Origin: Cyathus striatus
Taxonomy: Eukaryota > Basidiomycota > Agaricomycetes > Agaricales > Nidulariaceae
Reading direction: 5' to 3'
Assembly: GCA_025738555.1 (NCBI GenBank)
Contig: JAOVFP010000002.1
Span: 2,294,001 to 2,358,000 of the forward strand
Length of the DNA: 64,000 nt
The notes below the pieces were generated by a model that saw only the letters and a list, made by a program, of their open reading frames with translations, did no database searches and was not told where the DNA came from. The position numbers were made by a program, and so were the translations under genes. Below are positions 11,180-24,045 of the stretch, piece by piece (the stretch's first letter is position 1; each line of letters starts with the position of its first letter).

Positions 11180-12754
11180 AAGTATGTGAACATTCAAGTG
11201 CTTACCATACACTAGAGTATATAATGAGTTGAGGTATATTTATTACAAAGGTCTGTTGCAAGGTTACCTTCCTGAATGAGAAAATTGAAACAAGTAAGCA
11301 TTTCAAAATTTGGATGCAGTGGAATGAAGTGATGTCAACTTGTCCATGCACAATGGAGGACGATTCTTACTCTTAAAGTTCAATGCCCACCCTGACTGTC
11401 GGTATGTACATTGATACACATGTAAATAGAAACAACATACCTAATTTTAAAAATTTGTTACATCTTGATTTCAAGATGCCAGTACCTAGCATGTTGAGTG
11501 AGGAAACAGCAGGGAGGGGCTGAGTTCCCATGCTGCCTCCCATAAATCACTAAGGGAATAAATAAATATACCTATTAAAAAACACAACTCCATGTTAAGT
11601 ACTGGTTTAAAACCCTTTAAACAAATAGATACATAAAACTTTTACCTTTCTAAAATGACATTGTGTTCTGTGCATGAGTACCAAGGACCCAGAACTAAGA
11701 CAATGCAACTATGGACAAGTCAGCATGAGATACAAAGAGTGGAAATAGACAGAACACAGACTTACTAAAATCCCTGAGACCCTGAATCCCTGAGATGACG
11801 AGACAAGTGAGACAGAGAGAAAGAGAGCGTGAGAAAGGGGGAAAGGGAAGCGAGAATGGAAAGACAGTGAGTACCCCAACAGTCAGGAGTTCATGCAGGA
11901 GCAGAAAACCAACCTGTTGGACCGATGTAAATGAAATTGATGTGAGCAGCTGCTGCTGCTGCTGCATTGGCTGATTACCCAATTAGGAAGGTAACTGATG
12001 GGACGCTCAAACGAGCATGCATTGCAGAATGGGAGCACACTGGATTATGTGCATGATTGGCTGACTGCTGCCTGGGTGCTGACAACGTGTTACCTTACAC
12101 ATGGACCGGTGAAATATCTGGAAGAAACATCATATTTTATTACTACACAATTTGTAAGTAAGTAGATAAGAAAAGGTATATAGATGAGCAAGGAGGGAAT
12201 GAAATGGGAGGAACTGCCAGGCATTCTTCCCCCCACAGATAGGGCGGTACAGATGAGATACAGACAAGAATCAGATATATTTACAAGACATTTAGACATT
12301 GAGAAATATGTACAGAGTTTCTTGTTTGAATTGATATCTGAATACTTTGAAATATGAATACCTTGACATGTACCGAAAATAGCCCGAGTTCATTTGATCT
12401 AAAAATAACTTGTTCTAAATTTGGAATAGAATCAATTGCACCCCTTGAACTAACTGAACTTACACCTCGGGATCAAGTATTATTATTATATTTGGAATTT
12501 CTATTCTAAGTACATAAGTATTACTTAGAACTTGTTGAGTGACTCAACAACATACTGAATTTAGTGAAGACCCTCAGGCAGTGTTCACGCATACTATAAA
12601 CTAGTTCAGACTCCAAAGCACTGTTCTTTCTCAACCTCCCTGGTATAACATGCCTCCTAGTGTTTATAGCAGTACCACCGTGTGTATATCCTTTCCTTTA
12701 TTACCATCTTACTGTGCTTATTAAAAACATCAGACTAATGAGGATGACATTGAA
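11180..12754. other. Gene-free AT-rich stretch
   Basis: No supported gene. A short CAG/CTG run lies at 11948-11966. Otherwise unremarkable. Confidence 0.5.
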
Positions 12755-13322
12755 ATGCAAGATTTACAATCTCTATCAGGATGTTCCACTATTTATAAAT
12801 CCAGTTTGAATTTCAAACCTGAGGCAAAGATTTGGAAGTTCTATTTCAGTGACGCAGAGAGAGTTGCCAAAGAATGCACAGGCCAATGGAACACCAAGCT
12901 CGATTCTATGGTAATATGTGTAAGTGGTGTTGTAGTGACATGTCCCCTTTAAAACAGGTCTTTACAGCTTCATAGGCAGGTCTATTCGCTGGAGTTGTGG
13001 CTTCCTTTGTCATAGATGCAACAGATGATTCCAAGAATGCCAATATATCTCATCACGCATTAACCACCATAGAGTTCTTCTATTTCTCTAGTCTTATTAT
13101 AACAATTTTTGGGGTGGTTATGGGGGTCCTAGCCAAAACCTGGATTTCTAACTTTGTCCCTATATCGAGCCGGAAAGATGCAGCTGGTGTACTGCAGCAC
13201 CTCACACTGGACAAGCAAGCAGACAGGCTGTAAACAGTTATTTCTGTGATTCTGCTCCTCATTCAAGTTGCCTCTTTTTTTTTTTGCAATTGGCTTCGCA
13301 GTCCGCTTGCAGGCCATACTGT
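12755..13322 (+). pseudogene. DUF6535-domain gene fragment
   Basis: The reading frame covers the hallmark of this Agaricomycete membrane-protein family: IWKFYFSDAERVAKECTGQW and NTKLDSM, an intron at about 12911-12957, then GLFAGVVASFVIDATDD, a membrane segment FFYFSSLIITIFGVVMGVLA, KTWISNFVPISSRKDAAGV and a final hydrophobic segment after LTLDKQADRL. Two in-frame stops break it: TAG at 12973-12975 and TAA at 13231-13233. The C-terminal part of the normal protein is missing. Function of the family is unknown. Confidence 0.75.
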
Positions 13323-15199
13323 AAGTTTCATACATGATTCACTACAATTATAGAGGATACACAATGTATCCAGTACTACAGTTATAGTGGCATCCAAAGG
13401 AGGAAGGTGTGAGAAGCAATTGGGAGGACAGTATCTAGGGAAGCTGATGCATGCACATCCCTAGCAATGGATTACCCATCCTGCCTCTCCTGCCTCTTCA
13501 TGCAACTGCTTCCTATTTAGATAGGGTTATTTGGGGTTCTTGGATTCTCATTCATTAATATATGTTGTGCCTATTTGGCATGCTTCTTGAAACCTTTGTG
13601 TTCTGGCTTCTATAAATCACAAAACACATGAATATATTGCTTACCAGTGAGTATTGCATGCATGTCTTGGCATTTTCTGCTATTCACATAAACACACACT
13701 ACTGAAGGAAATCTAATAATCAAAGAATATTACAGAGGTAGGCATTACTCAAGTAAGTAGCACTTGTACAAACAACCATAAGTGAACACTGCATGTATTC
13801 TTGGTACATCTATGTAGTAGCTTTACTTGATCATGCAACTTGTATATGATAAACTATATATTTCCTATTTTGTAAAGAATGATTAATAAAATATCACTGA
13901 TTATTTGTAGTTGTTTCATGGTTTGTATTATCTACTCCATACATTTAAGCACAAGTCTATAAGACTGCTATAATTTTGTCTGACCAAAACTAAAAGTTGC
14001 TGGGAGGGCTTAGTATACAGCCCAGATTGATAGAATAAACCTTGTAGCTATATATTATGTACTTTTTATATGTGACTTTTGTAAGAAAACACATTTAAAT
14101 CCAATGTTTTCATTTCACACAAACCTTTGTATGATGCAGTCTACTGGTATGGGCATTCCAGATGTTCCATCCTGTTCCACTCCTGACTTCCTGTAATACC
14201 TCATGATATACCAAATGAGAGTACTTAGACTAATTCTGAGAGTGTTCTCATACTATGTAGGCCTCATTATCAGCTTTGTATTTACCTAGTATTTCTACCA
14301 TAGCTTATGTTCCTAAACAAACAGTGGGAACATCAAAATTTTCATTGCTGCATGTCAAGATTTCCAATGTGCCATCTATTTGCAGAATTACTATGGTACA
14401 TATATGGTGTGGTCTACACAATGCAAAAAAAAATCGAAATTTCGGAAATGAAAACATATCTGAGCAGAGAAGCAGAGAAAACATAACATTTATGGGGCAA
14501 TTACACAAATCTCACCAGGTGCTATGAAACATCAACATGTGAACAGAAGAAGAGTTTATTAATAGATGTGGCAGGAAAACGTAAATATGAACAATGTAAC
14601 ACATTTGGGATGTGTTGGGACTCAGAAATCGGGTCATGTCTGGGAGCATGAAGGGCACACTGGTATGGTCAGATCTGTCTGAAGAAGCTCACACAATTAC
14701 AGCTAATTGTGAAATGATAGAACCAAGAGCTGTCAGATTGTTGAATTATGGACCCGGATCTGAGCTCATCATCCCTGACCTAGCCCTAATTTGGTTGGTA
14801 CCACTGTATGGCTTCCTACCTATTCTCACTGGCAGTGTAACCCAGCCAGCATTCAGCAACTCGGTGCAGTGCTCATTGTTGAAACATTTAAGCAAATTTA
14901 AGCTTCAAGTGCATGGCACTAAGTAGATACAGTTACAGCCTCTATTGCAATGCATAGATAGATATCTATAAGTATATCATTAAATAAATGGATCATGCTT
15001 GACATTTGCTAAGTTGATTTTGAGTATACTGTAGTTTGTGCATGGTATGTACCTTCAATTGCTTCCTGTATCATTTCAAGCATCTTCTTAATACTCCAGT
15101 TGAATGACTTCGAACTTTGAAAGATCCTGTGTACCTACAATATCAATTAATTCCTTCCAAGTAAGCCTATGTGCTCGTAGACTTTTAAAACACTTCATG
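13323..15199. other. Gene-free AT-rich stretch
   Basis: Short reading frames (for example 14612-14926) have no recognisable motif. Part of 14.9-15.2 kb may be the displaced downstream end of the KDZ-type relic on the minus strand (TWKELID-like text near 15160), but this is weak. Confidence 0.4.
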
Positions 15200-15310
15200 A
15201 GGGGTGTCAGCCAAATTTATCATTTAACAGCAGTGTTATATGATATGGGATATCATATAAGGTCTGAGTTTTATGAGTGAGGCATATACTATATGTATAT
15301 ACAGGCTATT

Positions 15311-15945
15311 CATAAGTACTCATTACTTTATGTTTCCTATTATTATTGTAATGGTACTGTGGGTAATCATAAGTACTCATTACTTTGTATTTCCTATTGT
15401 TATTGTAATGGTATTGTGGGTACTCATAAATACTCATTACTTTATGCTTTCTATTATTATTGTAATGGTATTATGGGTACTCATAAGTACTCATTACTTT
15501 ATGCTTGCTATTATTATTGTAATGGTATTAGGAGTACTCATAAGCACTCATTACTTCATATTTCCTATTATTATTGTAATGGTATTAGGAGTACTCATAA
15601 GCACTCATTACTTCATATTTCCTATTATTATTGTAATGGTATTATTAGGAGTACTCATAAGCACTCATTACTTTGTATTTCCTATTGTTATTGTAATGGT
15701 ATTGTGGGTACTCATAAATACTCATTACTTTATGCTTTCTATTATTATTGTATTGGTATTATGAGTACTCATAAGTACTCATTACTTTATATTTCCTATT
15801 GTTATTGTAATAGTATTAAGAGTACTCATAAGTGCTTATTACTTTATATTTCCTATTGTTATTGTAATGGTATTATGAGTACTCATAAGCACTCATTACT
15901 TTATTATTGTGGGTACTCATAAGTACTCATTGCTATTACAGATTA
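15311..15945 (+). repeat. 57-bp tandem repeats, left arm (about 11 copies)
   Basis: Units begin CATAAGTACTCATTACTTTA at 15311, 15368, 15425, 15482 and so on. 57 nt is 19 codons, so several frames stay open by chance of period. Confidence 0.9.
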
Positions 15946-16365
15946 CTAGTTGATCTGCGCTTCACATATTTCCCACGCTTCGCATTTGTCACGTACTTCA
16001 CACGCGTCACGTTCGTCACGCATATTCCCGCGCCTCATATTTCTCCCATGCATTGCATTTGTCACGTACTTCATGCGCGTCACGTTCGTCACACATATTC
16101 CCGCGCTTCACATTTGTCACATACTTCCCGCGTGTCACGCTTGTCACATATATTCCCGCGCTTCACATCTGTCACATTTGCTGCGCGTCACGTTCGTCAC
16201 ATATATTCCCGCGCATCACATTTGTCACATTCTTCCCGCCCGTCACGTCTGTCACGCATATTCCTGCGCATCAATGCATCATACATTTCCCACACATCAT
16301 ATTTGTGACAATTTTCGCGCGTGTCACGTCTGTCACAATTCTCCCACACTACGCATATATCGCAC
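15946..16365 (+). repeat. GTCAC-rich repeats of about 60 bp, left arm
   Basis: Degenerate units of the type CGTCACGTTCGTCACGCATA then TTCCCGCGCTTCACA, about seven copies. CpG-rich compared with the surrounding AT-rich DNA. Confidence 0.8.
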
Positions 16366-16750
16366 TTGTCACGCTTTAGCGCGTTTGTCACGCTTTAGCG
16401 CGTTTGTCACGCTTTAGCGCGTTTGTCACGCTTTAGCGCGTTTGTCACGCTTTAGCGCGTTTGTCACGCTTTAGCGCGTTTGTCACGCTTTAGCGCGTTT
16501 GTCACGCTTTAGCGCGTTTGTCACGCTTTAGCGCGTTTGTCACGCTTTAGCGCGTTTGTCACGCTTTAGCGCGTTTGTCACGCTTTAGCGCGTTTGTCAC
16601 GCTTTAGCGCGTTTGTCACGCTTTAGCGCGTTTGTCACGCTTTAGCGCGTTTGTCACGCTTTAGCGCGTTTGTCACGCTTTAGCGCGTTTGTCACGCTTT
16701 AGCGCGTTTGTCACGCTTTAGCGCGTTTGTCACGCTTTAGCGCGTTTGTC
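16366..16750 (+). repeat. 19-bp satellite, left arm (about 20 copies)
   Basis: Nearly perfect head-to-tail repeats of TTTGTCACGCTTTAGCGCG. The mirror array on the right has only six to seven copies. Confidence 0.95.
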
Positions 16751-18354
16751 ATGCTTTCATGCGCGTCACGCGTCACGTTTGTCACGTTCTTTATAAGTGT
16801 TACGCTTTTATGAATGTCACACATCTCACATCTATTTGTGACGCTTTTTATGCTCATCACAGTGCATTTGTCATGCTTTGTATGCGTGTCACGCGTCACA
16901 TAAGTCACGCTCATCACATAAGTCACATCTGTTTCTTGTGATTTGCACATGCATCATAGTCATCATGTCTTTGAGGCTTTCATCATGCTTTCACACACAT
17001 CATAAGTGTTACTTATGTCACATCTTTGAGATTTATAACACATTTCAAGCACATTGTGCTTGCATGTGTATCATGATTGTGACATGTTGATGGGGTTCCA
17101 ACAGGTCTATAATGAAAAATGTTCTGTACATTTCATATCCAAGGAATCAGAGCACTCAGTGATGCCACATTTAACCCATATCTCATTACTTAGCTGGGTA
17201 ACTCAGCCTCTTGCATTGACAAGTCAGTCATTGATTCAGACCCTGTATGACAATACTGCACATGACTATAGAAAAATGATAGTAAGTTTTTCTTAGGCAA
17301 GAAAGGAGAAAAGACAAAGTAGTCTTTCTGAAAAGAGAACAAGAAGAAAAGAAGGTGATGATGTAGTTGACACTAAACTGAGTAAGAAAGTGATGAGAAG
17401 TACAGGAGGGGGTTTCATATGTATGAATGGATACTAATACTAAAAGAACTATATAACATAAATCAGAGATGTGAAACACATGGCAGTGTAGAAGTGTCAT
17501 GTAATCATATAGAGTAAGCATACATGTGACTTAATAATGTGTGTTGAAGATATAAGAATAACCAATGGTTAATGCAAGAATCATGATCATTTAATGACTG
17601 AGACATATGAGTTTAATGTGATGTGGAATCACATATACTGACCATTCTTTCAGATTTGTTATCCATATGTAATTCTTTCAGTATATGTCCTTTTCTGTTC
17701 AGTTGTTAAATATTTCCAAAATATTCATTTCTATCATAATGATCTCATCATCTCTCATATTCAGACTAATCATTATAGTTTTTACTTTGTCATTTAATTA
17801 CATCTCTAGTTCTGATTATTAAACATCATATCATCCCATTTCCAAATTTCTCATGCTCTGTCAGTGTGGGTAAGCCTTCAACTACATATACACTCTACAT
17901 TTTTCATTCTAGTTTCTTATTACTACCACACTTCTATAACTTTCTAATTGTTATTTTCTGTGTTACAATCTCCAATTCTACAAGTACATATCATTTCATC
18001 TGCATATATAATTCACTCTACTATTAAATACTTATTCCACTTTCATGACAACTTGAATAGTGGTAGAGACAGAAAAATCTGATGGGATTGGAAAGCATTG
18101 TATTTGTGAAAAAGTTACAATGCACTTGAAAAATGTGACATGCATGAAAAACACATGATGCATTTAAAAAAAAGACATATGTAACATATGTGAAAAGTGT
18201 GACATGCATGCAGATTGTCACGGCGTGACGCGCCTCAAAGACGTGACACGTGTGACGAGTGTGAAATGCGTGACAAATAGATGTGAGATGTGTGACATGC
18301 ATAAGAGCGCAACGCTTATAAAGAACGTGACAAAAGTGACGCGTGACGCGCATA

Positions 18355-18482
18355 AAAGCATGACAAACGCGCTAAAGCGTGACAAACGCGCTAAAGCGTG
18401 ACAAACGCGCTAAAGCGTGACAAACGCGCTAAAGCGTGACAAACGCGCTAAAGCGTGACAAACGCGCTAAAGCGTGACAAGT
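18355..18482 (-). repeat. 19-bp satellite, right arm (6-7 copies)
   Basis: Inverse copies of TTTGTCACGCTTTAGCGCG. The copy number differs from the left arm, so the two arms have changed independently. Confidence 0.95.
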
Positions 18483-18840
18483 GTGATATATATGTAGTGT
18501 GGGAGAATCGTGACAGACGTGACGCACGTGACGGGCGGGAAGAATGTGACAAATGTGATGCGTGGGAATATATGTGACTAACGTGACGCGCAGGAAATTT
18601 GTGACAGATGTGACACGCGTGCAGTATGTGATAAGTGCGAAGCGCGGGAATATTTGTGACGAACGTGACGCGCGTGAAATACGTGACAAATATGAAGCGC
18701 GGGAATATTTGTGACGAACGTGACGCGCGTGAAGTATGTGACAAATGCGATGCGCCGGAAAAACATGAGGCGCGGGAATATGTGTGACGAACGTAACGCA
18801 TGGGAAAATAGTGACAGATGTGACACACTTGAAAAGCGTA
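18483..18840 (-). repeat. GTCAC-rich repeats of about 60 bp, right arm
   Basis: Inverse counterpart of 15946-16365 (GTGACGAACGTGACGCGCG units). Confidence 0.8.
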
Positions 18841-18854
18841 CATAATTCTATTAG

Positions 18855-19485
18855 AATAATAATAGGAAGCATAAAGTAATGAGCACTTATGAGTACACAT
18901 AATACTATTAAAATAATAATAGGAAGCATTACAGTAATAATAGAAAACATAAAGTAATGAGTACTTATGAGTACATATACTAGTATTACAATAACAATAG
19001 GAATTATAAAGTAATGAGTACTTATGAGTACACATACTAGTATTACAATAATAATAGGAATCATAAAGTAATGAGTACTTATGAGTACACATGCTAGTAT
19101 TAAAATAACAATAGAAAACATAAAGTAATGAATACTTATGAGTACACATATTAGTATTACAATAATAATAGGAATCATAAAGTAATGAGTACTTATGAGT
19201 ACACATGCTAGTATTAAAATAACAATAGAAAACATAAAGTAATGAGTACTTATGAGTACACATATTAGTATTACAATAATAATAGGAATCATAAAGTAAT
19301 GAGTACTTATGAGTACACACACTAATATTACAATAATAATAGAAAGCATAAATTAATGAGTACTTATGAGTACACATAGTAGCATTACAATAATAATAGG
19401 AAGCATAAAGTAATGAGTACTTATGAGTAGACATAATACAATTGTAATAATAGTAGAAGCATGAAGTAATGAGTACTTATGAATA
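18855..19485 (-). repeat. 57-bp tandem repeats, right arm (about 11 copies)
   Basis: Inverse counterpart of 15311-15945 (ATAAAGTAATGAGTACTTAT units). Confidence 0.9.
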
Positions 19486-20109
19486 GCCTGTATATACATA
19501 TAGTATATGCCTCACTCATAAAACTCAGACCTTATATGATATCCCATATCATATAACACTGCTGTTAAATGATAAATTTGGCTGACACTTATGTCCCTCA
19601 TATTGACTTTCATGCATTAGACAAAATACTCCTGTGCATGCATTTGCCAATTTTTCAGAACAATTTTGATAGGCACAATGAGTTGGCCCCATAACAATTC
19701 CATCAATAACTACCATTTTAACCTTTGATTCAAGAGAATAGTCAATTTCCATTTCATTATCAACAATGTCTTCTAACTCTGTATTGTCAGCATCTTGTCA
19801 TAGTGAAGGTACAGTCCAATTTTCATCAATGCCTGCTACTGCAGCATTGTCATCAGATTAGAGTGACTTGTGTTCTGTCACATTCATAAGTATTTATATG
19901 CAATGCTCTTCCAGTACATTCTTTCTTTAAAGTAGAACAAGTAATATGAGCAGGACAAATAAGCAGAACAGGTTCAATTTCATTCATAGATATAGGTTTC
20001 AGAGGTTCCTAAAATTTTGTATTTCTGGTATAGGGATCCAATTCCAATAGAGATATCATTCTATCTAGCTTTTTAGAGATTACAGATATTTTTGTTGAAC
20101 CTAAAATGC

Positions 20110-21882
20110 AGTACTTTACCCTCCCCCCCAATTTCCAGACAGACTCCGGATGGACAAGAAAATGTCCAGAATTTCCAGGTGGACTCCATATAAAAACCAG
20201 ATTTTCCAGATGGAATCCACATGGAATACAGATTTTCCGGATGGAGTTTGGATGGACATGATAATTTCTGGACAAAGTCCACATTGAGTCCATGTTAAAG
20301 AACATTTTTTCTGGGTGGAATCCAGGTGGAATGAGAAATTTTCCAATTGATGGAAATGAAATATAACTTTGTTTTCCCATAGAGTCACATAGTATTACAG
20401 TATCACAATATCAAGTGTCTCACAGTATTGCAATCATCACAGTTATTTTCACATGGTATTACACTTGTCACACTTTTTGCAGTGTGACAGTATTGGAGTT
20501 GTTACAGTTACCATTGCAGAGTGTCACAGTATGACACATGGTCATAATGAAGCAAATATCACATTCACATTGTCATAGTCATCAGGGTCATCTTCATTAT
20601 CACACTTGTCACATAGTGTCACAGCTGTCAACATCTGTGATATTGTGACACTACAAAAAGTGTGACAAACATGACAAGTGTGACATTATGTAAAAGATAC
20701 TGTGACACTATGTGAAAGTGTTGAGTGTGACACCATGTGAAAAGTGTGATACCATGTGAAAAGTGTGACACAACACGAAAAGTGTGATACCATGTGAAAG
20801 TGTGACACAATGTGAAAAGTAGCTGTGATAACTGCAAGACTGTGAGACACATAATATTGTGATACTGCAATACTATGCAACATTGTGACACCTGTGTCAC
20901 ACTCAACACACTGCATCATGCAAGTGTGTCACACTCGATGCATAATGTCATGCTCCACACACCATGTCATGCTCAATACACAGTGTTACACTCAACATAT
21001 GGTGTCACACTCAACACAGTGTCACACTCAACACACAGTGTCATGCTCAACACATGGTGTCACACTTAATGCACAGTGTCACACTTAGTGCATAGTGTCA
21101 CACTCAATGTGTAGTGTCACATTCAATGCATCATGTCACACTCAACACATAGTGTCACACTTAATGCACAGTGTCACACTCAACACACGGTGTCATGCTC
21201 AACACATGGTGTCACACTTAATGCACAGTGTCACACTCAACACATGGTGTCACACTTAATGCAGTGTCACACTTAATGCAGTGTCACACTTAATGCATAG
21301 TGTCACACTCAATGTGTAGTGTCACATTCAATGCATCATGTCACACTCAACACATGGTGTCACACTCAACACAAGGTGTCACACTCAATGCATCATGTCA
21401 CACTCAGCACATAGTGATATGCTCAATGCATAGTATCACACTCAGCACACAGTGTCACACTTGACATAGTCATAGAAGTTGTGGACTGTACAGCATGTGC
21501 CCATGCACAAGCTAGCCATAGTGTAATAGTTATGCACACTATCCACTATCATGTGAATGGGTATTATGTAATCATCACAACAATACTGGTTCAAACTATG
21601 CAACTATGCCATGCTCTACTAATTTATTTATGATACAAGTAAAATAAGTAATAAACTACTAACTAATACAAGCCACCTGGAATCCATATGGAATTCACCT
21701 GGAAAGCACCTGGACTGGAAAACTAAAATTTGGCTGGTGTCTCTGCCAAAACAAGTCCACCTGGAGTCCAGATGGAGTCTGTGGAATGGCCAGAAATTCC
21801 ATGGAAATTCCATGGACTTTCCGGGGAGTCCACGGATTCTGTCCAGACTCTGGAAGGAATTTAGGGGGGAGTGTAAAGACCT
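20110..21882. mobile_element. 1.8-kb satellite-carrying element, 10-bp TSD
   Basis: Inverted ends (AGTACTTTACCCTCCCCCC at left; GGGGGGAGTGTAAAGACCT at right) continue as CCAGGTGGACTCC-type repeats on both arms. The centre (about 20400-21470) is a tandem array of TGTCACACTCAACACA-type units. CCTAAAATGC is duplicated exactly outside both ends (20100-20109, 21883-21892). Removing the element plus one TSD restores the frame of the KDZ relic. No coding capacity. Confidence 0.75.
20400..21470 (+). repeat. TGTCACACT satellite array
   Basis: Dozens of degenerate 19-24-bp units such as GTGTCACACTCAACACATG; the left part contains inverse units (GTGTGACA). It lies inside the 1.8-kb element. Confidence 0.9.
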
Positions 21883-21922
21883 CCTAAAATGCTTGGGTTT
21901 TCAGAGGAGTTAAACAGCTGTG

Positions 21923-23214
21923 GAGGTCGTGACACTTAGCCACATGTTTCAACTGACTATCAGAGAGTCAGTTGAGAGTCAGTTGATAGTATCAGAGAGT
22001 AGATTGATAGTAAGATGAGACTTAGTTGAGACTCAGGTGAGAGTCAGATGAGAGTTTTGAGAGTCAGGTGAGAGTCAGTTGATAGTCAGATTATAATTAC
22101 ATACAAAATTAGAATATTGCTAGTCTCACCTTACTCTCACCTTACTATTAGCTTACTCTTATTCAATCTGGTATCAGATACTAATCTGAGAGTTGATTGA
22201 TACAATTTCACCTGACTATCATCTGACTATCAATTAAATTTGTATGAGTTATTGGTGTAAAATAGACTCCATGTAGATTCCACCTGATCACTATAGTTTC
22301 CCACAGTCATTACACATGTCACAATGTGTGACATGTGTGCACAGTCATCACACTTACCTAGACTATAGTTTCCCACAGTCCTCACACATGTCACACATTG
22401 TGACATGTGTGACATGCTGGAAAAAGCGTGACATGTTCGAAAAGTGTGACATGTTCGAAAAAGCGTGACATGTGTGACACATCTTGTCGTGTGACATATT
22501 GGAAAATGTTGGGAAAAGCGTGACATGCTGGAAAAAGTTGGAAAAAGCGTGACATGTTGGAAAAAGTTGGAAAAAGCTGGAAAAAGTGTGACATGTGTGA
22601 CATGCTGGAAAATGTTGGAAAAGTATGATATGCTGGGAAACTAAGCTGTACCTAGACTCTATTGTCACACATGTGTGAAAGTGTGACATGTTGGAAAATG
22701 CTGGAAAAAGCGTGACATGTGTGACAAGCGTGGGAAAAGTGTGACATATTGGAAAAGTGTGGCAAGTGTGATGGTTATGATATGTGACAGTTTTCCAAAC
22801 ATGTCACAATTTTCCCACGCCTGTCACACATGTCACGCTTTTTCCAACATTTTCCAACATGTCACACTTCTCCAACATTTTCCAGCATGCCACACTTTTC
22901 CCAACATTTTCCAACATGTCACACTTTTTCCAATATTTTCCAACATGTCACACATGGAGTTAGGTAAGAGTCAGGTAAGAGTCAGGTAAGAATCCAAGCT
23001 AAGCCCAATACTAATTTCAGGTCTCAACTGACTCTCAACTGACTCTAATGAGACTCTCAGTTCACTTTTGAGACTCAGTTGAGAGTCAGATGAGAGTCTA
23101 ACCTGACTTCTGAGACTTAGTTGAGAGTCAGATGAGAGTCAGGTGAGACTATCAATACTTATATGAGAGTCAGTTGATAGTCAGTTGAGATGTGTGTGGG
23201 AGTGACACATACAG
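21923..23214. mobile_element. 1.3-kb satellite-carrying element, 8-bp TSD
   Basis: CAGCTGTG is duplicated at 21915-21922 and 23215-23222. The ends contain CACTTAGCCACATGT (left) and, inverted, CACTCCCACACACAT (right). The arms are built of GAGAGTCAGTTGA repeats (21950-22230 and 22960-23195, inverted). The centre holds GTGACATGTTGGAAAAAGC units facing inverse copies around 22790. Removal plus one TSD continues the frame of the KDZ relic (DLEDTQL into FNSSENPS). Confidence 0.75.
22380..22960. repeat. GTGACATG-TTGGAAAAAG array, two facing halves
   Basis: Repeats of GTGACATGTTGGAAAAAGC up to about 22790, then the inverse form (ACATGTCACACTTTTTCCAA). Central part of the 1.3-kb element. Confidence 0.85.
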
Positions 23215-23649
23215 CAGCTGTGTATCTTCCAAGTCAGAATTTATTTTTGCATTCAAATGAGTTTGTATTGCAGTAGCAAGAGCTTTAATCCATCCATTAG
23301 TAGATGCAGAATATTCATCATCAAGTCCAGGGTTTTTTGCTCTTGCATGCAAGTTAAGAATGTCAGTATTATTCATTAAAGAAAATAGAACAGTTAATAC
23401 TATTGCCAAAGTGATATTTGAGCTGAAATTTAAATTGATAAATTCAGAAAACAACTTGAATGAAATATTTGGAAATGGATCTTCAGATGATGCTGCCTTG
23501 ACCTGAGGTATAAAAGACAAAAGAATGCATAGTATCCATAACTTAAGACTAAATTGATAGCTTGAACTACAGAAAGAACAAACAATTTTATTAGCCAATA
23601 GTTCTTTCAAGAAACAAAAACATAAAACATGCTAATAGTACAACAAATT

Positions 23650-23860
23650 ACATATTGAAAAGGAAAGAAATATTTTGCTGTTGAAAGCAAATAACTGTAC
23701 ATAAGGCTGAATATACTGTTGAAGTACTCCAACTCTACAGCATAAAGAACCAAGATATGAAAATGAAATGAATATTTGGCTGTTGAAAGCAAATAACTAT
23801 ACATAATGCTGAAAATACTGTTGAAGCATTCCAACTCTACAGAAGAAAGAACCAAGATAC
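23650..23860. repeat. Tandem duplication, period 102 bp, two copies
   Basis: CTGTTGAAAGCAAATAACT occurs at 23678 and 23780 with matching flanks. Confidence 0.7.
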
Positions 23861-24045
23861 AAAGCCAATTGTTGAAATTGGAGATAAGAAAGATATCTAT
23901 TTGTTGAAAATGAAAATATTAAAAGATAGAACATTAAAAAGCTAACAACCACTTGTTGAAAGTGGAAATGCAGGAACTAACAAATACTGTTGAGAGTATT
24001 TGAAGTACTATAGCAAAATGAAACTAATCTTACTGAGAAAAAATC

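Larger units (their letters stand above)
15200..19604. mobile_element. 4.4-kb element with giant, array-built inverted repeats
   Basis: Outer inverted repeats (15208-15315 and 19485-19598, starting GTGTCAGCCAAATTTATCA) are followed inward, in mirror order, by three tandem arrays: 57-bp units, GTCAC-rich units of about 60 bp, and 19-bp units. The arms are about 1.6 kb (left) and 1.2 kb (right). The core, about 17050-18100, is AT-rich with no recognisable gene. The right end cuts the CxC6 part of the KDZ relic, which marks it as an insertion. I found no convincing TSD. Probably a non-autonomous DNA transposon. Confidence 0.65.
19600..23610 (-). pseudogene. KDZ-type transposase gene relic (CxC5 and CxC6 clusters)
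   Basis: Read on the minus strand, a frame from 23610 runs through LNLHARAKNPGLDDEYSAS and NGWIKALATAIQTHL to DLEDTQL at about 23220. It resumes at 21914-21893 (FNSSENPS) and again below 20100 (ISKKLDRMISLLELDPYTRN). It reaches a cysteine cluster PVLLICPAHITCST, KKECTGRALH, VTLI (CxC5-like) and then DGIVMGPTHCAYQNCSEKLA, GVFCLMHES, GHKC (CxC6-like). These clusters accompany KDZ transposases in basidiomycetes. Two elements (20110-21882 and 21923-23214) split the gene, and the 15.2-19.6 kb element cuts its 3' side. In-frame stops near 20009 and 19860 show decay. The transposase core itself is not seen. Confidence 0.65.

Noticed and set aside
14612..14926. 104-residue reading frame
   Set aside because: No recognisable motif, no intron support, and it lies in decayed repeat sequence.
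15273..15922. Long hydrophobic reading frames, apparently membrane proteins
   Set aside because: They are made by the 57-bp tandem repeat, whose length is a multiple of three; two different frames are open at once and the mirror array gives the same. No start context or family.
16366..16750. CRISPR-like array
   Set aside because: The 19-bp units abut with no spacers, and the genome is eukaryotic.
15190..19620. A TSD for the 4.4-kb element (ATGAGGG at left, CCCTCAT at right)
   Set aside because: These are inverse, not direct, copies, so they extend the TIR rather than mark a target duplication.
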